Origin: Crambe crambe
Taxonomy: Eukaryota > Porifera > Demospongiae > Poecilosclerida > Crambeidae
Length of the DNA stretch: 64,000 nt
Direction: 5' to 3'
Assembly (NCBI GenBank): GCA_963924555.1
Contig: OZ004588.1
Span: forward strand, 7,165,205-7,229,204
The notes under the pieces are model-generated. The model made no database searches. It was not told where the DNA came from and saw nothing but the letters and a program-made list of their open reading frames with translations. Positions 1 to 11,134 of this stretch are shown in pieces; within the stretch, counting starts at the first letter, position 1; the number at the start of each line of letters is the position of its first letter. Position numbers and translations under genes: made by a program.

Positions 1-3000
1 AGAATAATGAAGGTAGAGGAAAACAATCAGTGTATAACAATGCTGAGATAAGACAGTTCAGAATAACTTACATCCTGAAGAGCATCCATTCAGGATAATG
101 AAAATATTGAAGGTATAGGAAAAAATTAGTGTGTAACATACTGAGATGAGACAGTTCAGAATAACTTACAGACTGAAGTAACCCATATCAGCATCCATTC
201 AGGATAATGGAGATATTGAAAGTATAGGAAAACATGTAACAATGTTGAGATGAGACAGTTCAGAATAACTTACATCCTGAAGGAACCAAATTCAGCATGG
301 AGATATAGGGAAACAATCAGTGTGTAACAATGCTGAGATGAGACAGTTCAGAATAACTTACAACCTGAAGGAACCAAATTCAGCATCCATTCAGGATAAT
401 GGAGATATTGAAGGTATAGGAAAACAATCAGTGTGTAACAATGCTGAGATGAGATGGTTCAGATTAACTTACATACTGAAGGAACCCATTTCAGCATCCA
501 TTCAGGATAATGGAGATGTTGAAGGTATAGGAAAACAATCATTGTGTAACAATGCTGAGATGAGACAGTTCAGAATAACTTACATCCTGAATGAACCAAA
601 TTCAGATCCATTCAGGATAATGGAGATATTTAAGGTATAGGAAAACAATCAGTGTGTAACAATGCTGAGATATGTCAGTTCAGAATAACTTACACGCTGA
701 AGGAAACAAATTCAGCATCCATTAAGATATTGAAGGTGTAAAAAAATAATCAGTATGGAATAATGGTGAGATGAGAAAGTCCTGAATAACTTACATCCTG
801 AAGGAACCAAATTCAGCATGGAGATATAGGAAAACAATCAGTGTGTAACAATGCTGAGATGAGACAGTTCAGTATAACTTACATCCTGGAGGAACCCAAT
901 TCAGCATCCATGCAGGATAATCAAGATATCGAAGGTATATGAAAACAATCAGTGTATAATGATACTGAGATGAGACATGTTCAGAATAACTTACATCCTG
1001 AAGGAACCAAATTCAGCATTCATTCAGGATAACAAAGGTATAGGAAAACAATCAGTGTGTAACAATGCTGAGATGAGATGGTTCAGATTAACTTACAGGC
1101 TGAAGGAACCCATTTCAGCAAGATATTGAAGGTATAGGAAAACAATCAGTGTGTAACAATGCTTAGATATGTCAGTTCAGAATAACTTACACGCTGAAGG
1201 AAACAAATTCAGCATCCATTAAGATATTGAAGGTGTAAAAAAATAATCAGTACGTAATACTGGTGAGATGAGAAAGTCCTGAATAACTTACAGACTGAAG
1301 GAACCAAATTCAGCATCATGCAATTCAGGATAATGGAGATATTGAAAACAATTAGTGTATTATAACTAACAATGCTGAGACAAGAGAGTTTGAAATAACT
1401 TACAGGCTGACGAAACCCATTTCATCATCCAATCAGATTAATGGAGATATTGAAAACATGTAACAATGCTGAGATGAGACAGTTCAGAATAACTTACAGA
1501 CTGAAGGAACCAAATTCAGCATGGAGATATAGGAAAACAATCAGTGTGTAATAATGCTGAGATGAGTATAACTTACATCCTGCAGGAACCCATTTCAGCA
1601 TCCATTCAGGAGATGGAAATATTGAAGGTATAGGAAAACAATCAGTGTGTAACGATACTGAGATGAGACAGTTCAGAATAACTTACATACTGAAGGAACC
1701 CATTTCAGCATCCATTCAGGATAATGGAGATATCGAAGGTATAGGAAAACAATCAGTGTGTAACAATGCTGAGATGAGACAGTTCAGAAGAACTTACATC
1801 CTGAAGGAACTAAATTCAGCATGGAGATATTGAAAAACAATCAGTGTATAACAATGTTGAGATGAGACAGTTCAGAATAACTTACATTCTGAAGGAATCA
1901 AATTCAGCATGGATATATAGGAAAACAATCAGTGTGTAACAATGCTGAGATGAGACAGTTCAGTATAACTTACATCCTGGATGAACCCAATTCAGCATCC
2001 ATGCAGGATAATCAAGATATCGAAGGTACATGAAAACAATCAGTGTATAATGATACTGAGATGAGACATGTTCAGAATAACTTACATCCTGAAGGAACCA
2101 AATTCAGCATCCATTCAGGATAACAAAGGTATAGGAAAACAATCAGTGTGTAACAATGCTGAGATGAGATGGTTCAGATTAACTTACAGGCTGAAGGAAC
2201 CCATTTCAGCAAGATATTGAAGGTATAGGGAAACAATCAGTGTATAACAATGCTGAGATGAGACAGTTCAGAATAACTTACATCCTGAAGGAACCAAATT
2301 CAGGATAATGGAGATATTGAAGGTATAGGAAAACAATCAGTGTGTAACAATGCTTAGATATGTCAGTTCAGGATAACTTACACGCTGAAGGAAACAAATT
2401 CAGCATCCATTAAGATATTGAAGGTGTAAGAAAATAATCAGTACGTAATAATGGTGAGATGAGAAAGTCCTGAATAACTTACAGACTGAAGGAACCAAAT
2501 TCAGCATCATGCAATTCAGGTGAGATGAGTATAACTTACATCCTGCAGGAACCCATTTCAGCATCCATTCAGGAGATGGAAATATTGAAGGTATAGGAAA
2601 ACAATCAGTGTGTAACAATACTGAGATGAGACAGTTCAGAATAACTTACATACTGAAGGAACCCATTTCAGCATCCATTCAGGATAATGGAGATATCGAA
2701 GGTATAGGAAAACAATCAGTGTGTAACAATGCTGAGATGAGACAGTTCAGAAGAACTTACATCCTGAAGGAACTAAATTCAGCATGGAGATATTGAAAAA
2801 CAATCAGTGTATAACAATGTTGAGATGAGACAGTTCAGAATAACTTACATTCTGAAGGAATCAAATTCAGCATGGAGATATAGGAAAACAATCAGTGTGT
2901 AATAATGCTGAGATGAGACAGTTCAGTATAACTTACATCCTGGATGAACCCAATTCAGCATCCATTCAGGATAATAGAGATATCGAAGGTATTTGAAAAC

Positions 3001-4625
3001 AATCAGTGTGTAACGATACTGAAATGAGACATGTTCAGAATAACTTACGTCCTGAAGGAACCCATTTCAGTATCCATTAAGATATTGAAGGTATAAGGAA
3101 ACAATCAGTGCTGAGATGAGACAGTTCAGAATAACTTACATCCTGAAGGAACCCATTTCAGTATCCATTCAGGATAATGAAGATATTGAATGTATAGGAT
3201 AATGCTGAGATGAGACAGTTCAGAATAACTTACATCCTGAAGGAACCAAATTCACAGGATAATAATATATATAAAAACAATCGATGCTGAAATGAGACGG
3301 TTCAGATTTACTTACATACTGAAGGAACCCATTTCAGCATGCATGCAGGATAATGGAGATATTGAAGGTATAGGAAAACAATCGGTGTGTAACAATGCTG
3401 AGATGAGACAGTTCAGAATAACTTACATCCTGAAGGAACAAAATTCAGCATGGAGAATTAAAAAACAATCAGTGTATAACAATGTTGAGATGAGACAGTT
3501 CAGAATAACTTACATTCTGAAGGAACCAAATTCAGCATGGAGATATACATAGGAAAACAATCAGTGTGTAACAATGCTGAGATGAGACAGTTCAGAATAA
3601 CTTACATCCTGAAGGAACCAAATTCAGCATCCATTCAGGATAATGGAGATATTGAAGGTATAGGAAAACAATCGGTGTGTAACAATGCTGAGATATGTCA
3701 GTTCAGAATAACTTACACGCTGAAGGAAACAAATTTAACATCCATTAAGATATTGAAGGTGTAAAAAAACAATCAGTATGGAATAATGGTGAGATGAGAA
3801 AGTCCTGAATAACTTACAGACTGAAGGAACTAAATTCAGCATCCATTCAGGATGATATAATAAATATAGAAAACAATCAGTGTGTAGAGATAAGGCAGTT
3901 CAGAATAACTTACACGCTGAAGGAACCCAATATTCAGAATCCATTCAGGATGATTGAGGTATACGAAAACAATCAGTGTGTAACAATACTGTGATGAGAC
4001 GGTTCATAATAACTTACATCCTGAAACAACCAAATTCAGCCGATAATGGATAGGGAAACAATCAATGTGTAACAACACTGAGATGAGATAGTTCAGAATA
4101 ACTTACTTCCTGAAGAAGCCAAATTCAGCATCCAATCAGGATAATGAAGGTAGAGGAAAACAATCAGTGTGTAACAATGCTGAGACAAGACAATTCAGAA
4201 TAACCTACATCCTGAAGGAACCAAATTCAAAATCCATTCAGAATAATGGAGATATTGAAGGTATAGGAAAACAATCAGTGGTATATGACACTGAGATGAG
4301 ACAATTCAGAATAACTTACCCACTGAAGGAAGGATATGATGGAGATATAGAAGGTATATGTGAAAATAATCAGTGTGTAACAATGCTGAGATGAGACAGT
4401 TCAGAATAACTTACATCCTGAAGGAACTATATTCAGCATCCATTCAGGATAATGAAGATTTTTAAGGTATAGGAAAAAATTATCAGTGTGTAACGAGACA
4501 GTTCAGAATAACTTACATCCTGAATTAATCAAATTCAGTCAGGATGGAGGTATAGGAAAACAATCAGTGTGTAAGAATGCTGAGATGTGACAGTTCAGAA
4601 TAACTTACACTCTGATTCAGTAGCC
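1..4625 (-). repeat. Partial copy 0: array of single-codon microexon units
   Basis: About 47 tandem units of ~90-115 bp; the array runs off the left edge of the window. On the minus strand each unit reads pyrimidine-rich tract, AG, three variable bases, GTAAGT, then an intron-like stretch. On the plus strand this appears as cttac-NNN-ctg. The codons, read in phase 0, are roughly 23 Asp, 6 Ser, 5 Arg, 4 Tyr, 3 Pro, 3 Asn and single Val, Glu and Trp. No stop triplet occurs. Units are more diverged and more variable in length than in arrays A, C and D, yet the AG before and the GT after the triplet are kept throughout. One unit near 4203 has GTAGG instead of GTAAG. Nearly the same array recurs in copy B near 32.5-37.3 kb. 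Splicing is inferred. Confidence 0.75.
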
Positions 4626-5203
4626 ATTAGAAATTAATAATGCAAGAGTGAATGATCCATTCAGATGAAGATAGAAACAAAAATTAATAAATAATGATAC
4701 TCTCATGCACTGTTAGAATATGTAATTTCAATAGGTGTGATCTACCCTCCTTATCATGATAACATTTGATAATCCGTACGGGTTCAAGGGTGAAGAAGTG
4801 GACCATTTCTCTAATGCCACCTGTGGTAGCAATTGCCTTGAAGTGCCTAAGGCTTGGCTTATTTTTTTAAATGCTGGAAGGAACCAGATGAATGGCCGCA
4901 ACCTCTTAGCCTCGATCCATGGAGGCTATTCCATTGAAGAGCCTGATCCACGAGGCTAACCATTCACTTGAGTACTAAGACAGAAGCCATTAGATCTGTT
5001 GCTACAGCTGGCCAGTGCAGATTTGTGGAAACTACTTCAAGATGGTGCTGGAGTGAAGTCACACCCACACCCAATGGGTCTATAATTCAGGCCAATAGTG
5101 GTAGCTATGGTGACCACCAAAGGGAACCTGATAAATAGTGGCCATGACATTTAGTCCTGGCCACAGGTTGACAGGTTAGCTATATTTAGTCATAACAGCT
5201 CAC
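4626..5203. other. Intron between first exon and array, copy 0
   Basis: This AT-rich spacer separates the first coding exon from the last repeat unit on the gene strand. It has a 67-codon plus-strand open frame (4756-4959) that recurs at 37412-37615 only because the region is duplicated. The matching stretch in copy A (about 18500-18630) lies in the opposite orientation. I see no convincing gene here. Confidence 0.5.
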
Positions 5204-5258
5204 CATCTTTCTTTCTCTGAGCCGTGGTGTAGTTTATTCACCTCAACACTTCCTTCCA
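5204..5258 (-). CDS. First coding exon, copy 0 (start codon is the last codon)
   Basis: On the minus strand an acceptor (tactttttag) precedes a ~55-nt exon that ends AAAGATG and is followed by the donor GTGAGC. In copies C and D the same exon has an earlier ATG giving 9 or 10 codons. Here that ATG is not preserved, and an in-frame stop lies upstream, so the only ATG in the right frame is the final codon of the exon. This leaves phase 0, as in C and D and as needed for single-codon microexons. The coding part is then ATG at 5206-5204. Its large exons lie left of the window. Confidence 0.55.
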
Positions 5259-5455
5259 CTAAAAAGTATAAAGTAGAAGTTATCAGATTGTAAGGGCCTA
5301 GCTGGTGATCTTCAGATCATTGGAGCAGGACAGAAAAAAAAATAAAATACTGACCAATTAATGAAGTTGTGGCCTTAGCTAAACCATGAGTGTTATTTAG
5401 TAGCTACTCAAAATGAACTCAGATCTTAGCAACAACTAGTAGTGTGGGGGTTACT
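5259..5455. other. Upstream spacer of copy 0
   Basis: Probable 5' untranslated or promoter region of copy 0, shared with 37915-38111. No TATA box or other promoter element was recognised with confidence. Confidence 0.3.
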
Positions 5456-5953
5456 TAGTCTGGCGTAGCCACACCCCTGAGCACGAAGCACGAGGTGATC
5501 TATAAACATTCAATGGACCGAGTTGTCAGAAGTAGCAGACAAGCATGAATATCATTACCTAACCACAGTGTGAATCACAGTGTTCACCACAGACGTGCAA
5601 TAGCTTTAGTCCATTTTCTCCTTAAAAGAGCAATATACCATTCATATGCAGAGAAGCACCTCTACACATAAACCCTTCAGGGACCACACTCTCATCCAAA
5701 TCACAGACTAAAGATTTCAACAGTGGGAGCATGCTTGGATTTTGAAGCATCAAGGAGCGAGCCTTCTGATAGTCCTGTCATACTTCTTTTCCACAAATAC
5801 CACAACCATAGCAGATATACATTTTAATCGTTGATTATTAATACTACACTGCAGCATTATAACTACGTACTGTTTTATTACTTGCTGTCATGACCAATAA
5901 TGGAAATTTCAATGTTACCAAACTCTCCCTTTGCGCTTGGCTACGCAAGACTA
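5456..5953. mobile_element. MITE-like element with TAGTCTGGCGTAGCC-type ends
   Basis: The left end TAGTCTGGCGTAGCC is matched in inverted orientation by GGCTACGCAAGACTA at the right end (one mismatch), about 500 bp apart, with no coding capacity inside. A copy sits at the matching place in the C spacer (38112-38599). A left half is found at about 19307, where the element has been broken by later rearrangement. Related ends occur on the element at 63309-63870. No clear target-site duplication was seen. Confidence 0.5.
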
Positions 5954-6556
5954 GGGGTCACTCGGGCTTGCCTCAATGTTATCAAGCTAGTGGGAGAAGT
6001 TTCACACCCCTCTTGCTTGCTACATACATACATACCTGTATGGATGTGACCTTATTAAGGTGAAGTTAGTTTGATGTGTGGAGAAGCTTAAATTCCTTCC
6101 TGTCTGACCCCTCCCCCTCCCCAAGTAGAACCTGTAGAGAAAGAAATTTATTTTTGTAGTTACATACATGTCCAGAAACCACATGTAGTCAACTAGCTAT
6201 GTGGATGCTGATGGGCAATTTCCTCTGCTTAATCTTAAACTTTTAAATTGATCTTACCTCAAAAAGATGTGATATAGAATCACTTCTCCACACCTCAGCA
6301 ACTGACTGCAAAAAGAACACTTACCTGATTCAAAATAATAGGTAATTCCTGTAGCTTGAGTTAAACTGAAATACAGAAAAAAGGGGTGGATCACAATAAT
6401 GAATATCATAGAAAGTTCACATGTGCCTAATCACATGAATCATGATTATGAATATTCTCAAAGGGTCAGGACTAGTGTAAATATCCATATCCAATACTCA
6501 GAGTCAAGTGTTTCTTATTTTTCATTTGTTTGTTTGTTGTTTGTTTGTTTCCACAG
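5954..6556. other. Unit-boundary module
   Basis: This stretch has a short ACAT run followed by a ~150-bp block (roughly 6020-6170) that recurs near 22705, 38665, 49440 and 63955. These five copies mark the boundaries of the tandem gene units, spaced about 16.7, 16.0, 10.8 and 14.5 kb apart. No gene was recognised. Confidence 0.5.
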
Positions 6557-6664
6557 ACTGGAGTGCTTCAATTCCTGGAGACGATGAGGAAGGCTGATTT
6601 GGGGTACATGGAGAAGAAGAGGAAGGAGTTGGGACTAGAGACACTTGACAATGAAGAACGTTTA
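6557..6664 (+). pseudogene. Unrecognised charged-helix exon fragment
   Basis: After an acceptor (tttccacag) the plus strand encodes a charged, helix-like peptide with FLETMRKADLGYMEKKRKEL near its start. I do not recognise the family. The same fragment is in copy C at 39215-39322. It is inverted in B (23247-23369) and D (50066-50158). No clear donor follows and the pieces are short, so this is probably a fragment carried along by duplication. Confidence 0.35.
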
Positions 6665-6838
6665 AGAAAACTCTATCAGATAACTGAACTTTCCCCTGCC
6701 ACTACTGCTAGCCCTTCACATATCATAGCTAGACTAACACCTGGAGTACTAACAATTCATTCTTCTCATACTCTGAGTAAGGTGGGGAACATCACTAATG
6801 CTTCATTCTGTCCTTTGAATGACCTAACTCTTCTCCAG

Positions 6839-7093
6839 GAGAATATTGTATGCCCCAGGAAACCTTCCATCAGAGGATTCTCTTCTGTCTGGACCTCTAC
6901 TACCAGTCTGTCAAGGTCAGTCACATGATTATCATATGATTCAGGTATTGTCCTGAATCCTGTTGTCCTGTGATTCAGGTGTTATGATTCAGGTGTTGTC
7001 CCTCCCCCACAGGTTCATCAACAGTGTGAGCAGCAGGACTTGGAGTTGGCCAAGGAGATGACAGAGGATGATCAAGAAGCGGACTTCCCTTAA
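6839..7093 (+). pseudogene. 26S proteasome subunit Rpn3/PSMD3, C-terminal fragment (A)
   Basis: Two plus-strand exons can be seen: 6839-6915 (acceptor ttctccag, donor GTCAGT) and 7013-7093 (acceptor cccccacag, stop TAA 7091-7093). They encode the C-terminal part of Rpn3, including HQRILFCLDLYYQSVK and the conserved tail QQDLELAKEMTEDD ending in FP. Rpn3 is a PCI-domain lid subunit of the 26S proteasome. Upstream PCI exons are missing, and the exon carrying the RREREQQ-type segment differs (VHQQCEQQ). The tail is convergent with the minus-strand death-domain gene, with only ~180 bp between the stops. It is probably a duplicated remnant; PSMD3 identity rests on recalled family sequence. Confidence 0.7.
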
Positions 7094-7277
7094 TCAGAAC
7101 AAGTAGTGATTAAAATCATTGTAAGAAAGCACTACCAAGAATTAATAAAAAATATGTACAAACTGTATAAAGTGTGTGTGTGCATGTTGTAATGTGATGA
7201 TAATATAAAGTTATAAACAGCTAGTTAGTTATAACTCTTAAAGTTTGGTGCTGCACCATTTAATTCCATAAGTACTT

Positions 7278-7297
7278 TTAGTCATGTGCAATGTGTC
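7278..7297 (-). CDS. Copy A last exon (stop)
   Basis: The acceptor ctttcaacctacag precedes a 20-nt exon giving GHIAHD and TAA after a phase-1 join to the death-domain exon. Copy C has the same form. Copies B and D have a 32-nt last exon ending in DKKDTA. If the donor at 7346 is not used, the frame runs on from the death-domain exon to a stop at 7282. Confidence 0.6.
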
Positions 7298-7346
7298 CTG
7301 TAGGTTGAAAGCATAAATTCTAGCCACCATACCACAATACTCTCAC

Positions 7347-7601
7347 CTTCCCTGATCCTGGTGGCAACCCCTCTGTGACCGACATCCTCTAGAGCTTTAG
7401 CTAAACTGGCCCAAGTGGGAGGTTGACTGATGTTATCATCTTCCCTCAACCATGAAGCAACCATGTCTGCTGGAAGGTCCTTCATCCTTTTTAGGCGTGG
7501 ATGGTTCAGTCCTAGTGCCCCACCCACTATCCTCAGATCTTCATCACTCAAGTCTTTCAATTCTTGAGTGACTACATTGTGGTCATCCATTGTTAGATGC
7601 T
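7347..7601 (-). CDS. Copy A death-domain exon
   Basis: This 255-nt exon starts after ctgtag, in phase with the preceding linker exon, and ends before GTGAGA. From about the sixth residue it encodes a death-domain-like fold of ~80 residues: MDDHNVVTQELKDL, then GGALGLNHPRLKRM, then a tryptophan in VASWLRE, then PTWASLAKALEDVG and a final GVATRI. The spaced Leu/Trp pattern is typical of the death-fold superfamily, which makes homotypic contacts in signalling complexes. It forms the C-terminus of the Roc-COR protein, as in DAPK-like proteins. Copies B and D have a longer start (DSSQ-LT) from a different acceptor. Confidence 0.8.
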
Positions 7602-7841
7602 CTACAGAATATTAAAAAAAAACAACTTGCATATCAGCTATATAAGAGAAAGTACTTAGAGGAATACGTATCTGCTGCTATGGAAACGACCTTTACTGGT
7701 GAATACTGTACAGAACTATTAGTATAACCCTCTTGTAGCTTCTTTGACTACTGTTGGGGTGACTCAATGAGAGAGATGAAATTACAAGAAGTTATGGTCC
7801 TAAAGTATTGATCCACAATCGTACGTATGTACGTATCCTAC

Positions 7842-8330
7842 CACTTTGTTGATGTTGTTTGGGTCTCTGTAAAAAATAAATAAACAAACAACTTATAAAT
7901 AACAACAACAATAATAACAAAAGCATGGTATCTGATAAAAAATTAATAAAGATTCAAACTTACTGAACTGCTGGCATGTGATGCCAGTGATTCACCTTTC
8001 TCTGCCAATTCCAAATACTCAATCCTAAAAAGGAATGATGTCCAGCTTGAGACATGAGCAAGCAGCTAGCTGTGGCTATAGTCCTTACTTTTCTGCCACT
8101 TCATACATGTCAATGCACTCAAGATGGTGGATGAGGTAAGGACGAGGAGGGACTCCAATCTGCTCCATTCCTTTGATCCAGCGATCAATCAGTATCACCG
8201 GATCTTGAACTCGATGTGTTGTCATTTCCAAGGCATCTTTGAAATCAGCCAATTTCTGAAGATTTTCCTTAAGCTCTTTAGCAACACCATTAATCTCAGG
8301 AACTGATATTGGACCAGTGGAACCATGGAG
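7842..8330 (-). CDS. Copy A three linker exons
   Basis: Three exons join the GTPase exon to the death-domain exon. 8089-8330 (242 nt) starts after ctttag and encodes LHGSTGPISVPEING onward, with a predicted helix and a WIKGMEQIGVPPRPYLIHHL segment. 7964-8024 (61 nt) encodes IEYLELAEKGESLASHASSS. 7842-7866 (25 nt) encodes RPKQHQQS and ends before GTAGGA. All three have GT-AG borders and matching phases (0, 2, 0, 1). The same three exons occur in B, C and D with small in-frame length changes, which supports real coding. Their function is not recognised; they may be a helical linker. Confidence 0.75.
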
Positions 8331-8383
8331 CTAAAGGATCATACGCATGTAATGTGCACACACCTTACTAGGATTATACGAAC

Positions 8384-10617
8384 CTTGGGAATGGCTATTA
8401 TTAGCCAGTTTTTCTGATCTTTATTTAGTTCATATATCTTGTCCTCCTGACAAAGTAAACGTGACTTGGTGGTGTAATCGGACTTCAGGAGAACAAAATG
8501 CTCAGGAGTGTGGGGATTACGAGTTTTGCAGTGGTCACAGGAAAAAGCAAAGGCCATTTTGATTCCTGGGAACCATTGGCTGACTTGATCATTGAAGCAC
8601 TTTTGGATAGTGCCCATTACTTCCTGGCAAAGATCTGGGAATATTGGATCGTCACTTTCTCGTGGTTTTTCACGTACTAAATCGACCTGCACAGAATGCT
8701 TGCATTCAGAAATAGTCAGTGTGTCTATCTTTGAACCAGATTGACCCAGTGTGAAAGACACTCTATTTCTGTAAATGCCATGACCAAAGGCTATGTCGTA
8801 ACCCTTCTCTGTAGAAAGAGCTGTGGCCAGTCGAGTGAAGAACCCTGGGGGCAGATATTTGATATCTGGGAATACCAAATGCAATGGAGCAGCTCTCCTG
8901 TCATAGGATGGGGGGTCAGAAAGTCCTTCGTGCGAAGGGGGATTTGAGGGTCCATCATTTTGTGTGGAGGGATTCCTTACATGCGATGGGGAATCAGGAG
9001 GTGTGTAATATGGTGTGGAGGGCCTCCTTTCATGTAATGGGGAATCAGAAGGTGCATTATTTCGATTGGAGCTGGAGAGACTCCTTTCCTGTTGTGGAGC
9101 TTGTGGTGTGGTTGGAAAAGGAGGGAGTACAGAAGGAACAAAGTACTCTTTGCCCTTAAGATTATGCACTTTGCCATGGGTGTTGATTGGTGCCACTATA
9201 AGGAAATGCTCCAGGAGGTTGATTATGGACTGAGGTGGCAAGCATGGATTAAGCTCATCTTCTGTAGAAGTTTTCCAAATTTCAGCATAGAGTGCTTCAA
9301 CAAGAATACCATGATTTCGGAGAATGTCCCACAATCTTGGTGCTCTCACTTTTTCAAAGCCTTCGAGAGCCAGAAGCTTGGCTATCTGCTTTATGAGCCA
9401 CTGAGGGTCGGCTATGACTATAGAGCTTAAGCTGGGGATCTTGTCATAGTGAAGAAACACAGCAAGGTCGTGATAAAACTTCAAGACACTGGAAACTGAA
9501 TCTTTGGGGATGGTACAGGCTTCTGCAACTGCTACCACTTCTTTCAACGTGAAATAAGGCTTGTTTTTTGCCATCTTACGCAGCACCTTCCTGAAGAGAA
9601 CCCATGTAAGAGGTGTATCGACCTTCATTTCATTGCTGCAAGCAAATTCATTGACAATTTGGAGAACTCTTTTGTACCCAGGATCTGCATTTTCTCCTTG
9701 CCCAGCTGTCGTGTTGTCGATGATCACTCCTTTATCACAGACCAGGTGAGCATAATCTTTATCCTTGTACTCGGTGTACAGCTGCTCAAGAATGCTCTCT
9801 TTGTTAGCTTGTACAGTAGGATCATCACCATGGGTACCAACAGGCAAGATACGAGGATATTCAGATATGCTTTCATTGGCACTTTTGTCAGTGAGAGTGG
9901 CATCAATGCAAGACATCCATTGCAGAAGGAGCTCTATCGTACTTTGCTCCAGAACTTGCTGTGTGGCATGACCTTGATAGTGAGAAAGGGATAAGCATCG
10001 CTCGTGTAGATCCTTTCGAGCATCAAACATGAGGAAGAACATGGACTTTGATGTTAGAAAGGCTGGCAAGATACAGAGAAAGACTTGCTGGCCACCACAA
10101 TCCCACACATACAGGAACACTTCAGATTCAGGTGCTTGGATTTCAGGATGTTGCTTGGCTAATTCGATGATTTCTTCTATGATCTTCTGAGCTTCAGATT
10201 TCTGGAGATTATTTCTCGTACGAAAGAGATGTGATGCTGCCAAAGCAATTCCTACTTGGATCCATTTTACAAAACGTGATGATTCAGTTTCTCCATGTCT
10301 TACATCGTATACCAGACGCACTAGTCCAACCAGTTCATTAGTTTCATCATCTTCAGTGACCGGCACCCAATACCCTCCATTAACACTTCCACCCTTTGCT
10401 GTATGTGTGCTGACGTCCCTCGAGGCCCCACCTTGTCCAGGTTGGAAAGTTCTGAGGTCAGCCATTTGAGTGCTGTTAACATTAGCTTCATCTGGAAGTG
10501 GTTTGTTCATCATTCCACACTGGAAACTGCTCTTGCCTACTCCTCCAGCACCAAGGTGCACAATGCGTGCATAAGCCACACTGACTACACCACTCTTCAA
10601 TGCTTCCCTGTAGTTGG
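8384..10617 (-). CDS. Copy A Roc-COR-like GTPase exon
   Basis: A single 2234-nt exon (744 codons) lies between the acceptor tgttgtgtag and the donor after CCCAAG. Counting from the leucine before KSGVV, the P-loop GAGGVGKSS is at residues 17-25, switch II WDCGGQQ at ~166-172 and the base-specificity motif VGTHGDD at ~254-260. THGD in place of NKxD is a Roc-type feature. A COR-like region follows (~residues 305-480; FYHDLAVFLHYDKIPSLSS, ADPQWLI). The C-terminal part has a CDHC...C group that may bind metal. Compared with B, C and D this copy carries about 55 extra codons in a Ser/Pro-rich linker made of three imperfect repeats (SPLHERRPSTPY, SPSHVRNPSTQN, PPSHEG). The frame is open throughout, so the gene may be active. 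Confidence 0.85.
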
Positions 10618-10801
10618 CTACACAACATAGTACATGTCATCCATAACTATGGTGGTGTGTGGTATATAAGCCTACATGATGAGCATCATGGAACAGACAT
10701 GTAATGGGTTTGGAAATTGAGGTATAGTTCATAAACATACTACTACTGATTAGACAGTCACATACAGACAGTGAGTCAACATTAAACAGATCAGAGTGGC
10801 T

Positions 10802-11015
10802 TGATGGGAACCTCGGTTATCCACACACTTTAGGCCAAATTTTATTCGGATAAGTGAATAGTACAGTTTAATTATAGCTAGCACTATCAACAGTGCACGT
10901 GCTACTAATGATCATGTGCATGAGCAAAAAATTCATTGCCAGTGCACGTATTTCTAAAACCAGATAAATTAGGTTTCTGTCTAAACAAGGTGAGGAAACC
11001 CGAGGTTCCACTGTA
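10802..11015. mobile_element. pogo/Tigger-like MITE in intron
   Basis: GGGAACCTCGGTTATCC at the left and GAGGTTCCACTG followed by TA at the right form short inverted ends about 210 bp apart, resembling pogo/Tigger ends with a TA target site. The element has no coding capacity. It sits at the same intron position in copies C (43188-43415) and D (53993-54212), so it predates those duplications. Confidence 0.5.
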
Positions 11016-11062
11016 CCAAGTTCCTCTGAATAGCTGATTAACAGGTATAATGCATTATGTAC

Positions 11063-11093
11063 CTTCCAATATTTTTTCTTCAGTTGGTGGAGG
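11063..11093 (-). CDS. Copy A junction exon (array to GTPase)
   Basis: This 31-nt exon lies between acceptor ttcatatag and donor GTACAT and reads PPPTEEKILE plus one base. It starts in phase 0 and ends in phase 1, and its final G joins CC of the GTPase exon to make Ala (EANYREAL). The phase-0 start is what allows each 3-nt unit upstream to be one whole codon. Copies B and C have a 37-nt version and D a 31-nt version; the length change is a multiple of three and phases are kept. Confidence 0.7.
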
Positions 11094-11134
11094 CTATATG
11101 AAGACAGGATAACCATTTTGGGCAATGAAAAGTG

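Noticed and set aside
4756-4959. 67-codon plus-strand frame repeated at 37412-37615
   Set aside because: The two copies belong to one recent segmental duplication and the homologous stretch in copy A is inverted and broken, so there is no independent sign of coding.
8360-8383. Donor GTAAGG about 15 nt after the chosen end of the copy A GTPase exon
   Set aside because: It is not kept in copies B, C and D, whereas the donor after CCCAAG or TTCAAG is kept in all four and gives a phase-0 join to the next exon.
8741-10630. Plus-strand frames of 60-112 codons opposite the GTPase exons
   Set aside because: Shadows of the minus-strand coding exon; no splice or family features.
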